This document shows, piece by piece, positions 1 through 5,767 of a DNA stretch of 5,767 bases (positions within the stretch are counted from its first letter, which is position 1; the number at the start of each line of letters is the position of its first letter). The notes under the pieces are model-generated. The model saw nothing but the letters and a program-made list of their open reading frames with translations, was not told the origin of the DNA and did no database searches. This stretch comes from JAJPJX01 sp964568355 (lineage in GTDB: Bacteria; Acidobacteriota; Terriglobia; Bryobacterales; Bryobacteraceae): the NCBI GenBank assembly GCA_964568355.1, contig CAZMRK010000724.1:1-5767 (forward strand). Reading direction: 5' to 3'. Both the position numbers and the translations under genes were made by a program.

Positions 1-342
1 CGCACTTACTCTGCTATTCATTGTTTGCTCCCTGGCAAGGTTTCATCTCAAGTGTGCCCGCTTTATTCCTGAAGGCTCCGCGATATCTGGTGGAGATTCT
101 GATTTAGATATAACTGGGCAAGTATTCAGTATGCGCTAGATCGGGCGCGGCAGCAAGCAAAGTAGGAGTGCGAAGCTATTGCTGGTAGCGTTGAACATCC
201 GGGCATTGACCTATGAATATCCGCAACCGAACCTCGGGCTTGCCCGCCAGGACAGCGACTCGCGTATATGAAGAGCCGCCCAACGGCGCTGGGCTTGCGT
301 ACCCGGTTAGGACGGGATAGAGTTCTAGCAGAGGATACGTTG
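1..342. other. Left-edge region with no supportable gene
   Basis: This stretch is more AT-rich than the rest of the window. Two plus-strand frames are open from the left edge: one stops with TAG at 137-139 (45 codons, hydrophobic start then polar), the other with TAG at 105-107 (34 codons). Either could be the tail of a gene beginning outside the window. The longer frame has few G or C third positions, unlike the genes further right, which argues against it; the shorter frame looks slightly better in this respect but is too short to judge. I see no tRNA-like fold and no terminator with a T-run. A small perfect hairpin (GCCCA / TGGGC, 278-294) has no T-tract and is probably chance. The right end carries the ribosome binding site of the next gene. 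Confidence 0.4.
331..336 (+). promoter_or_regulatory. Ribosome binding site that sets the start at 343
   Basis: GAGGAT lies six bases before the ATG at 343. The upstream in-frame ATG at 268 has no such sequence before it, so the shorter protein is preferred. Confidence 0.55.
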
Positions 343-588
343 ATGAGCCGGAACATCGGGATTTGGGCACTCGTGGGGTTCATTGTGGCGTGCTGTTGGG
401 TTGTGATCGGGATCGCTGCGGGGGCCAGCTATAACCTCGGGCTCTCGACTGTGGTCGCAATCACCGCGCCCGCCTCGTTGGTCGGTCGGAGAATCCCGCT
501 CACATTTTACTGGTCTATTCTCCTCAATGCCGCCATATACGCTATGGTTGGCCTCGGAACAGAAGTCCTGCGGCGACAACATCGTTGA
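343..588 (+). CDS. Small two-helix inner-membrane protein, unknown function
   Basis: Encodes 81 residues. Two hydrophobic segments are clear: about residues 4-26 (IGIWALVGFIVACCWVVIG, then small residues) and about 55-74 (TFYWSILLNAAIYAMVGLG). They are joined by a short linker with GRRIPLTFYW, and the tail is basic (EVLRRQHR). No catalytic motif is visible. The start at 343 is preferred over the in-frame ATG at 268 because GAGGAT precedes it by six bases, and because the extra 25 residues are basic, low in hydrophobicity and would push the first helix away from the N-terminus. It converges with the secreted-protein gene, with 25 bases between the stops and no convincing terminator there. From memory, small proteins of this layout, with a 'WxILLNAAxYAxVGL' type second helix, recur in Acidobacteriota, but I cannot name a family. 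It is probably real; the function is unknown. Confidence 0.6.
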   Translation: MSRNIGIWALVGFIVACCWVVIGIAAGASYNLGLSTVVAITAPASLVGRRIPLTFYWSILLNAAIYAMVGLGTEVLRRQHR

Positions 589-613
589 TAGAGAAGCGCA
601 GGCACCGCTCCAA

Positions 614-1060
614 CTATTGCTGAGATTGCTCGGCGAGTCGCTTTTTGATTCTTTCCTCGATCAGAGTAAAGAATTTCTCTACGTCGGCAAACGTCGTCTT
701 CGGATCGTTGTTGTAGTCCATCAGCCGGTGCTTGTAATGGTTGCCCTTGGCCAGCACTTCGTCAATCGCAAAGCGCGCCTCTTGCATAGCCGCTCCTCTG
801 TGCTCAAACTTCTTGGAAACTTCTGACGTCGCTTTTTCCAGTGCACAGTAGAGACTATAGGTCACCTGGGCTGCCGGGCACTCTCGGTTGTCCGAGCGAT
901 TCCACTTGGCGGGCGAATTCAATATTTCGCGGGCACGTCGCACAATGCGGAAGTCGCCCTCGCTCACGCGGGGTCTTGCATCGGATGGACCGGTAAACTT
1001 GGGGTCTTGCGCGCTGGTGAGTGCGCAAAGTCCAACGAACACGAACAGGATGCTCTTCAT
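614..1060 (-). CDS. Secreted protein, DUF6197-like
   Basis: Encodes 148 residues. Residues 1-17 form a signal peptide (MKSILFVFVGLCALTSA) with a likely cut before Q18, so the product should be exported. The mature part is polar and mostly helical. Its pattern matches what I know of DUF6197: an opening helix with an alarm of basic residues (RRAREIL, 41-47), a tryptophan at 53, a cysteine followed by AL (YCAL, 71-74), and near the end an asparagine/aspartate turn followed by a T-T-x-x-D-V helix (YNNDPKTTFADV, 116-127). DUF6197 has no established function that I can state, and its members that I recall are mostly cytoplasmic, so the signal peptide is notable. C61 and C72 are the only mature cysteines and could form a disulfide in the periplasm. 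The Shine-Dalgarno is weak (AGG about 13 bases upstream). The gene is divergent from the two-component system and shares its 138-base upstream region. The family assignment is by eye only; the coding call is firmer. Confidence 0.75.
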   Translation of the reverse strand: MKSILFVFVGLCALTSAQDPKFTGPSDARPRVSEGDFRIVRRAREILNSPAKWNRSDNRECPAAQVTYSLYCALEKATSEVSKKFEHRGAAMQEARFAIDEVLAKGNHYKHRLMDYNNDPKTTFADVEKFFTLIEERIKKRLAEQSQQ

Positions 1061-1131
1061 GGAACGTATTACGCCTGAAGCGCGAAAAGGTCCCGGGCCC
1101 CGTCCGAGCTTTCGAGGAGTACCCTAGCGCC

Positions 1132-1148
1132 GTAACCGTACTGTAACC
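1132..1148. promoter_or_regulatory. GTAACC direct repeat with 11-base period, candidate regulator box
   Basis: GTAACC occurs at 1132-1137 and 1143-1148, so the copies start 11 bases apart. The matching extends to a C two bases before and a T two bases after each copy. One helical turn between half-sites is the usual arrangement for tandem binding by OmpR/PhoB-family regulators, and GTAAC-type repeats are reported for the actinobacterial regulator MtrA. It sits 50 bases before the regulator start. A weak -10-like GAGAAT (1158-1163, 4 of 6) begins nine bases after the repeat, roughly where a PhoB-type box would place it. It could equally serve the divergent secreted-protein gene, although I see no good -10 in that direction. 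Autoregulation is an inference. Confidence 0.4.
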
Positions 1149-1189
1149 ATTGCTTGCGAGAATGAGGTCATCTCGCACATCGCAAACGT

Positions 1190-1195
1190 GAGGTG
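1190..1195 (+). promoter_or_regulatory. Ribosome binding site deciding the regulator start
   Basis: GAGGTG is complementary to the 16S rRNA tail. It favours the GTG at 1199, with five bases between GAGG and the start. The in-frame GTG at 1193 lies inside this site and so is unlikely to be the start. Confidence 0.6.
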
Positions 1196-1198
1196 GGT

Positions 1199-1879
1199 GT
1201 GAACGAAATCCTCATTGTCGAAGACGACCCCGAGATGGCTACGGTGCTCCGGCAGGGTTTTGAGCAGGAAAACCTGGCGCCAACCGTTGCCGGCGACGGC
1301 GCAGAATGTCTGCGTCTGGCGCGGACGGGGCGCTTTCAAGCGATTGTGCTCGACGTGATGATTCCCATTCACGACGGCTTCGAAGTGGCGGCACAGTTGC
1401 GAAGCGAAGGCAATCGGGTACCGATTCTGCTGTTGACCGCTCGCGACTCCGTCACCGATGTCGTGCATGGCCTGGAATGCGGGGCAGAGGATTACCTGAC
1501 CAAGCCGTTTTCCTTTCTCGAACTGACCGCCCGAGTGCGCGCGCTCCTGCGCCGCAATCAACCCTTCGGAGGACGCATCGCGCTGGGTGATCTGGCGATC
1601 GATCCGGCTTCACGGGAAGTGACTCGCGCGGGGCGCCGCATTCAGTTGACCAAGATGGAGTTCAATCTTCTCGCCGTCCTGGTGCAGCACGCGGGTCGTG
1701 TGGTCTCACGGCGCGATTTGGTAAATGCCGTATGGGGGCCCGCGGCTTACGTGGACGATAACAATCTGGACGTGACGATCAGCTCTCTCCGCAATCGTGT
1801 GGACCGCGGATACCCACGGCAGCTCATCCGGACGGTGCGCGGATTGGGCTACCGGCTCGAGGCGGGACAGGCGCAGTGA
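1199..1879 (+). CDS. OmpR/PhoB-family response regulator
   Basis: A DNA-binding response regulator of 226 residues, which is full length for the family. The receiver domain covers about residues 2-115: acidic pocket E8-D9-D10, phosphoacceptor D52 (in LDVMIP), switch threonine T80 (LLLTAR) and conserved K102 (TKPF). The winged-helix DNA-binding domain covers about 130-222, with ESR-type hallmarks LTKMEFNLL, VVSRRDLVNAVWG, the recognition helix around NNLDVTISSLRNRV, and the wing IRTVRGLGYRL. GTG at 1199 is chosen because GAGG precedes it by five bases; GTG at 1193 would add two residues. The stop overlaps the kinase start by four bases (GTGA), indicating an operon and translational coupling. 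The nearest named relatives by pattern are the CusR/QseB-type regulators, but target and signal cannot be read from this gene alone. Candidate target boxes with 11-base period lie upstream of it and after the kinase. Confidence 0.95.
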   Translation: MNEILIVEDDPEMATVLRQGFEQENLAPTVAGDGAECLRLARTGRFQAIVLDVMIPIHDGFEVAAQLRSEGNRVPILLLTARDSVTDVVHGLECGAEDYLTKPFSFLELTARVRALLRRNQPFGGRIALGDLAIDPASREVTRAGRRIQLTKMEFNLLAVLVQHAGRVVSRRDLVNAVWGPAAYVDDNNLDVTISSLRNRVDRGYPRQLIRTVRGLGYRLEAGQAQ

Positions 1880-3282
1880 AATTGCCGATTCGGATACGCC
1901 TGACGGCGGTGTATAGCGGGGTGGTGCTCGCCTTCGCCGGATTGCTCGAGTGCGGCGCGTATTCGAGCGTGCGGGCGGCGATCTACTCCATTGTCGACAG
2001 GGAACTGAACAGCAGGGTTTCGGGGATCGAAGACCACATCGTTCGCCACATCGACAAATCCCCATTTCCTCAGATGGGCGCCATTCTTCAATCGCATCCT
2101 GCGTTCCAACCGGCGTTCCTCGCGGTACATGCCGGCTCCGGGCAGACGCTGTTCGAAGGCGCGGCGATGGCCGGCATCGGGCCGGCGCGCACACGGTTCA
2201 GCACGGTGCGGGGCTCCAGAGGCGCGGTTAGGCTGCTTTCGGTGCGGAGTGTGATCGGCGGGAAGCCGTACGATCTGCTGGTGGCTACGGATCTGCAGTT
2301 GGCTTCCGCAATCTTGAGCCGGTTGTGGCTGGTCATGCTGCTTTCCATTGTGCCCGTGCTGATCCTTTCCGCGACGGCCGGTTACTGGATGAGCGGCCGC
2401 GCACTGGCGCCGATCCAGAGCATCGTCATGGCGGCGCGAGCGATCGACTTCCGGCGCTTGAACCAACGTGTGCCGGTGCCCGCCACCGGCGACGAGATTG
2501 AGGGGCTAGCCGAGACATTCAATTCGATGCTGGAACGAATTGAGACGGGCTTCCGGCGGATGCGCGATTTTACCGCGAACGCTTCGCATGAGCTGCGGAC
2601 GCCAGTGGCCATCATTCGCGCGGCGGCCGAAGTGGCACTGTTGCGGACGAGCGCGAGCAAGGCGTTCTACCGTGAGACTCTGGAGCGGATCCTGCGGGAA
2701 TCGGAGCGAACCAGCGCTCTGCTGGAAAGCATGCTGGAGCTTTCGCGGATGGATTCGCGGGCGGATGGCATGGAATGGGAACCGGTAGAGCTGAACCGTT
2801 CCCTCGGCGATGCCGCGGAAGGTATGCAGCCGCTTGCCCTGGAGCGCGGAGTTTCGCTCGCGTTTGTGGCGGCGTCCACGCCGCTAGAAGTGCTAGCCAA
2901 TGGCGAACAACTGCGACGCCTGTGGCTCATCCTGCTGGATAATGCGATTAAGTACACGCCGGCCGGCGGTTCGGTGGTCGCGCGCGTAGTGGGGAGCGGG
3001 TTACGTGCGGCAGTCGAAATCGCAGACACGGGGATTGGTATTGCGCCGGAACATCAGCCCCTCATTTTCCAGCGGTTCTACCGGACCGACAAAGTGCGCA
3101 GCCGGAACCTGGGCGGGGCCGGGCTGGGATTAGCGATCGCGCGCGAGATCTCTCTGCAGAATGAGGCCGAAATCCACGTTGTGAGCGAAGTGGAGAAAGG
3201 CTCCACCTTTTCCGTGAGCTTTTCTGCGTTGACCGATTCGCGGAGTCCCGCGAACTCGGCGGCACACGAAGTTCTCAGGTAA
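1876..3282 (+). CDS. Membrane sensor histidine kinase, CusS/QseC-like layout
   Basis: The partner kinase of the upstream regulator, 468 residues. In order: first membrane helix about 10-31; periplasmic sensor region about 33-148; second membrane helix about 149-171; HAMP about 172-225; dimerisation and phosphoacceptor domain with H238 in ASHELRTP; ATP-binding domain with N-box N356 (LLDNAIKYTP), G1 box D384-G388 (DTGIG), F-box FQRFYR (398-403) and G2 box GGAGLGLAIA (from 413). All catalytic motifs are intact. The architecture and N-terminus resemble the kinases usually annotated as heavy-metal sensors (CusS type), but the sensor region is poorly conserved in such proteins, so the ligand is unknown. 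It contains H54, H58, H74 and H85 and no cysteine, except C26 within helix one. The GTG start overlaps the regulator stop by four bases, with GGGA eight bases upstream. The last codons (GTT CTC AGG TAA) form half of a direct repeat. Confidence 0.95.
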   Translation: MKLPIRIRLTAVYSGVVLAFAGLLECGAYSSVRAAIYSIVDRELNSRVSGIEDHIVRHIDKSPFPQMGAILQSHPAFQPAFLAVHAGSGQTLFEGAAMAGIGPARTRFSTVRGSRGAVRLLSVRSVIGGKPYDLLVATDLQLASAILSRLWLVMLLSIVPVLILSATAGYWMSGRALAPIQSIVMAARAIDFRRLNQRVPVPATGDEIEGLAETFNSMLERIETGFRRMRDFTANASHELRTPVAIIRAAAEVALLRTSASKAFYRETLERILRESERTSALLESMLELSRMDSRADGMEWEPVELNRSLGDAAEGMQPLALERGVSLAFVAASTPLEVLANGEQLRRLWLILLDNAIKYTPAGGSVVARVVGSGLRAAVEIADTGIGIAPEHQPLIFQRFYRTDKVRSRNLGGAGLGLAIAREISLQNEAEIHVVSEVEKGSTFSVSFSALTDSRSPANSAAHEVLR

Positions 3283-3291
3283 TTCTCAGGT
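3272..3291 (+). promoter_or_regulatory. TTCTCAGGT direct repeat with 11-base period, candidate regulator box
   Basis: Two perfect copies of TTCTCAGGT (3272-3280 and 3283-3291) are separated by AA, giving an 11-base period. The first copy covers the last two and a half codons and part of the stop of the kinase gene. The second supplies the -35 hexamer of the predicted promoter that follows. Tandem half-sites one helical turn apart that overlap the -35 are the classic arrangement for activation by OmpR/PhoB-family regulators. The adjacent regulator is the obvious candidate to bind here. Binding is inferred. Confidence 0.6.
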
Positions 3292-3311
3292 TCTACTAAT
3301 CCCTCTGTAAT
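3283..3311 (+). promoter_or_regulatory. Predicted promoter for the PepSY-receptor pair
   Basis: TTCTCA at 3283-3288 matches the sigma-70 -35 consensus at 4 of 6 positions. TGTAAT at 3306-3311 matches the -10 consensus at 5 of 6, and the spacer is exactly 17 bases. Transcription would begin near 3318, leaving a leader of under 20 bases before the ATG at 3336. The weak -35 embedded in a regulator-type repeat suggests an activator-dependent promoter, so the downstream genes can be expressed separately from the two-component genes. Confidence 0.5.
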
Positions 3312-3335
3312 TTCGGATTGTTACTCTGCCGCTAC

Positions 3336-4475
3336 ATGAGTGCTATCCGCCGTTCTGTGCGCATCGCTATGAGTTGGTCGCACCAGTGGCTGGGATTGAT
3401 TCTCGGCCTGTTTTTCTCGGTGCTGGCCATAACCGGAGGGATCGTTACGTTCCGGCCGCAGATTGCGAGCATACTTTCGCCCCCTGCACCGGCGGGCGCG
3501 TGCGTTGCCGCGGTGGACTGGACGCGAGCGGAACAGGAGATCGAAACGTTCACTCATGCGCGCATTAACCGCATCTACACGCCGACGGCTCCCGACACGA
3601 GATTCCGCTTCCGGATGAAAACCGATCGCGATGCGATTTATACGCACGTCATCTACGACGCCTGCTCCGCGCGCATTTTGGGCACGGCCAACCTGGAGTG
3701 GATGGACTGGGTGGTGGACTTTCATCACAACCTGCGCGCCGATCATAGAGGCCGGCTGATAGCCGGCTGGTTCGGATTCGCACTGCTGGCGAGCGGAGTG
3801 AGCGGCCTGTTGATCTGGCTGCTCGCGCGCCCATCGATGCAGCGGCTGTTTCAGGTGCGGACGGGCCGGGCGATGCCGCGCGATTTGCATTCCCTGGGCG
3901 GAGTTTTGGGATGCGCGCTGCTGCTGATCGCCTCGTTCACCGGATTGTGGCTTTGTTTCCCGCGGACGATGCGGGCCGGGTTGGCGCTGGTAACAGATGT
4001 TCCCCAGACGGCGCGTCCGCGAGCACCCAAGACAGCCAACGAGACTTCGACTGCGGGATTGGGAGCGATCCTGAGCGCCGCCCAGCGCGCAATTCCGGAT
4101 GGAACCATTCGCGAGGTGCGGCTGCCGGAAGGCAATGGATATGTGCAGGTGCGGATGTGGCGTGCAGGGGATTTCCGTTCGCTGGGCAATAACGTGGTCA
4201 CGGTAAGCCGCGCTACCGCCGCAGTGGCCGCTACCGAGCTCTATGCGAACCAGCCTGGCGGGAGTCACTTCCTCCAGGCGATGGCCGGCCTGCACTACGG
4301 CGAATGGGGCGGGCTTGCGTATCGTACCGCCTACGGGATTGCGGGCTTGATCTCGGCGCTGCTGCTGGTGACCGGAGTGCTGACATGGTGGTTGCCGAAA
4401 CGCGGCACCCGCCGCGCGGAGCGCAAATCAGCGCCCGTTCCTGCTGCGGCGGATGCGGTCTCGCGAGTTTCTTAG
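3336..4475 (+). CDS. PepSY-type membrane protein, possible ferrisiderophore reductase
   Basis: Encodes 379 residues with the PepSY_TM (COG3182) layout. There are four membrane helices at about 19-40, 141-163, 187-207 and 329-352, with periplasmic domains between helices 1-2 and 3-4. Family hallmarks are HQWLGL (H16), DFHHNLR (H130, H131), DLHSLGG (H185) and LHYGEWGG (H320). In the related FoxB, an inner-membrane siderophore reductase of Pseudomonas, such histidines ligate two hemes; the same role here is inferred. C56 and C110, both in the first periplasmic domain, could pair. The likely role is reducing or handling a metal complex delivered through the outer membrane, which fits the TonB-dependent receptor 15 bases downstream. 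The ATG at 3336 is preferred: an in-frame TTG at 3318 falls at the predicted transcription start. No Shine-Dalgarno is visible before 3336, so initiation may rely on a short leader. The next in-frame ATG is residue 12. Confidence 0.88.
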   Translation: MSAIRRSVRIAMSWSHQWLGLILGLFFSVLAITGGIVTFRPQIASILSPPAPAGACVAAVDWTRAEQEIETFTHARINRIYTPTAPDTRFRFRMKTDRDAIYTHVIYDACSARILGTANLEWMDWVVDFHHNLRADHRGRLIAGWFGFALLASGVSGLLIWLLARPSMQRLFQVRTGRAMPRDLHSLGGVLGCALLLIASFTGLWLCFPRTMRAGLALVTDVPQTARPRAPKTANETSTAGLGAILSAAQRAIPDGTIREVRLPEGNGYVQVRMWRAGDFRSLGNNVVTVSRATAAVAATELYANQPGGSHFLQAMAGLHYGEWGGLAYRTAYGIAGLISALLLVTGVLTWWLPKRGTRRAERKSAPVPAAADAVSRVS

Positions 4476-4490
4476 TTTCCAACGTGATTT

Positions 4491-5767
4491 ATGTTTCGTA
4501 AATTTATCTTTGGCCTATTTGTTCTTTCGGTTACCGCGCTGGCGCAGGTGGATCGCGCTACGGTGACGGGCACGTTGCGGGATCCTTCCGGTTCCGTAGT
4601 GGCGGGCGGCCTGGTAAGCGTCGCCTATCCCAGCACGGGGTTGCGCCGCGAAGCAATCACGAACGGAGCGGGCGCGTTTCTATTCGCCGGACTACCGATC
4701 GGTCATGCCGTAGTGGATGCGTCGAAAACCGGCTTCCGATCGCTGCGCCTGGAGACGGACCTGGATGTGGGTGAAACCAAGACGCTGGACCTGACGTTTG
4801 AGGTGGCGTCGGTGGAGAGCTCGGTGCAAGTGGTGGCGCAAGCCGAGCTGGTGCGCGATTCCGCGGCGATCGGCGCCGCCTTCGAAAACAGCCAGATCAG
4901 TCATCTGCCCATCAACGGACGGAATTTCGGAAACCTGATGGCTCTCGTGCCGGGTGCTGTGGACACGGGCGGTTCGAACGTGCGCTTCCTGGGTCACGGC
5001 CCGGATGACAACAATCTGCGTATTGACGGAGTGGATGCCACGTCCGTTCGCAACCAGACGCAGAAAAGCCGGCTGCAGCTTTCCACGGAAGGCATTTCGG
5101 AGTTCCGCGTGAACACCGCGATGTACACGGCCGAATCGGGGGGCGCACCGGCGGGACAGATTGAAGTGGTGACGAAATCGGGGAGCAATCAATGGCACGG
5201 AAGCCTGTTCGAATACCTGCGCAACAGCGCGGTGGATTCGCGGAGCCCCTTTGACGGCGCAACGCTGCCGCCATTCCGGTTGAACCAATTTGGCGGGACG
5301 CTTGGCGGCAGCGTGATTCAGGACCGCACGTTCTTCTTCGTATCGTACGAAGGCCTGGTGCAGCGGCAGGGGCGTACGCAGATCGGCTTCGTGCCATCGG
5401 ACGCATTCCGCGCCAAAGCTGTACCGGCGATTCAGCCTTTGCTGGCGCTGTACCCGAAGGGCCAGACTCCGGTGAACGCGAACGTGGATCAGTGGACCGG
5501 GGTCGGCAGCTCCACGCAGGATGAACACGTGGGGCTGGTTCGGATCGACCATCGCTTCACCGACAAGCTCAGTTCGTATTTCCGGTTTACCAAGAACTCC
5601 ACCGATATGTTCGCGCCGAACGCGGCACTCCCGGTGGGAACGCGGAACCTGGATGCCCCCACCAGCGGCGTATTCGACTTTCTGTACCTGGTGAACCCGC
5701 GAACCACGAACGAACTCCGCCTGGGGGCCAACTATGCGGAACCGCTCAACTCCATTTCGCGGACGGG
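4491..5767 (+). CDS. Oar-like TonB-dependent receptor, N-terminal part
   Basis: An open frame of 425 codons that begins at the ATG at 4491 and continues past the right edge without a stop. Signal peptide residues 1-18 (MFRKFIFGLFVLSVTALA) are followed by Q19. Residues about 23-105 form a carboxypeptidase-regulatory-like beta-sandwich (VTGTLRDPSGSVVAGGLV ... TNGAGAFLFAGLPIG). A plug domain follows at about 115-235, with LPINGRNFGNLMALVPG (139-155), RIDGVDAT (177-184) and the plug end EVVTKSGSNQWHGSLFEY (225-242). Barrel strands start afterwards (FFFVSYEGL, then RIDHRFTDKLSSYFRFT). I see no clear TonB box, which is common in this group. Members usually exceed 1,000 residues, so more than half lies outside the window. 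It follows the PepSY gene after 15 bases with no Shine-Dalgarno, suggesting cotranscription. The substrate is unknown: this class is often linked to carbohydrate or protein uptake, while the PepSY neighbour points to metal complexes. Confidence 0.92.
   Translation, partial: MFRKFIFGLFVLSVTALAQVDRATVTGTLRDPSGSVVAGGLVSVAYPSTGLRREAITNGAGAFLFAGLPIGHAVVDASKTGFRSLRLETDLDVGETKTLDLTFEVASVESSVQVVAQAELVRDSAAIGAAFENSQISHLPINGRNFGNLMALVPGAVDTGGSNVRFLGHGPDDNNLRIDGVDATSVRNQTQKSRLQLSTEGISEFRVNTAMYTAESGGAPAGQIEVVTKSGSNQWHGSLFEYLRNSAVDSRSPFDGATLPPFRLNQFGGTLGGSVIQDRTFFFVSYEGLVQRQGRTQIGFVPSDAFRAKAVPAIQPLLALYPKGQTPVNANVDQWTGVGSSTQDEHVGLVRIDHRFTDKLSSYFRFTKNSTDMFAPNAALPVGTRNLDAPTSGVFDFLYLVNPRTTNELRLGANYAEPLNSISRT

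Noticed and set aside
116..245. Inverted pair GGGCAAG (116-122) and CTTGCCC (239-245)
   Set aside because: It is only seven bases with arms over 100 bases apart and no transposase or target duplication; probably chance.
268..342. N-terminal extension of the small membrane protein from the ATG at 268
   Set aside because: There is no Shine-Dalgarno before 268, while GAGGAT precedes the ATG at 343; the added residues look like read-through of noncoding sequence.
230..443. 11-base direct repeat AACCTCGGGCT at 230-240 and 433-443
   Set aside because: A few matches of this length are expected by chance in a window of this size; the two copies have no shared context.
589..613. Possible bidirectional terminator between the converging genes
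   Set aside because: The only stem is AGCG/CGCT, four base pairs, with no T-run on either strand.
1092..1100. Palindromic CCCGGGCCC run in the divergent intergenic region
   Set aside because: It is short and self-complementary only because of its GC-rich composition; there is no T-tract for a terminator and no matching half-site elsewhere.
1849..2466. 205-codon open frame on the minus strand
   Set aside because: It is antisense to the N-terminal half of the sensor kinase and has low-complexity basic composition, no ribosome binding site and no domain.
3318..3335. TTG start giving the PepSY protein six more residues
   Set aside because: It is a rare start codon with no ribosome binding site, located at the predicted transcription start; the ATG at 3336 gives the usual N-terminal length before the first helix.
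3321..4295. 324-codon open frame on the minus strand
   Set aside because: It lies wholly antisense to the PepSY gene, whose helices and conserved histidines are clear. Its translation is rich in Arg, His, Gln and Pro with no domain, as expected of the reverse complement of a GC-rich gene.
4692..5552. 286-codon open frame on the minus strand
   Set aside because: It is antisense to the TonB-dependent receptor, which has recognisable plug and barrel motifs on the plus strand. The antisense product is Arg/His-rich without motifs.

Overview
The window most resembles a chromosomal segment of an Acidobacteriota bacterium, perhaps of the Solibacter/Bryobacter type. This is inferred from three things: moderately high GC in the genes, signal peptides ending in ALAQ or TSAQ, and above all an Oar-like TonB-dependent receptor with an N-terminal carboxypeptidase-regulatory-like domain and a LPINGRNF plug motif. 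That receptor class is strongly expanded in this phylum. No database comparison was possible.

Layout. Bases 1-342 hold no gene that can be supported; one or two short open frames enter from the left edge. A small two-helix membrane protein (343-588, +) converges with a secreted protein of a DUF6197-like type (614-1060, -). A divergent intergenic region (1061-1198) separates the secreted protein from a two-component system: an OmpR/PhoB-type response regulator (1199-1879, +) and a membrane sensor histidine kinase (1876-3282, +) that overlap by four bases. After a 53-base gap come a PepSY-type four-helix membrane protein of the ferrisiderophore-reductase kind (3336-4475, +) and, 15 bases later, the TonB-dependent receptor (4491 onward, +), which runs off the right edge.

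How the genes may work together. The sensor kinase and regulator would respond to a periplasmic signal. The PepSY protein and the receptor would import and process an extracytoplasmic substrate, most plausibly an iron or other metal complex. The best regulatory clue is a perfect 9-base direct repeat (TTCTCAGGT twice, 11-base period) that overlaps the kinase stop codon. Its second copy sits at the -35 position of a good promoter (17-base spacer, TGTAAT as -10) for the PepSY-receptor pair. An 11-base period is the signature of tandem binding by OmpR/PhoB-family regulators. A second 11-base-period repeat (GTAACC twice) lies in front of the regulator gene. The regulatory link is inferred from sequence.

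I found no RNA gene, insertion sequence, CRISPR array or clearly new enzymatic system. The main points of interest are the predicted regulatory wiring and the two uncharacterised small proteins.
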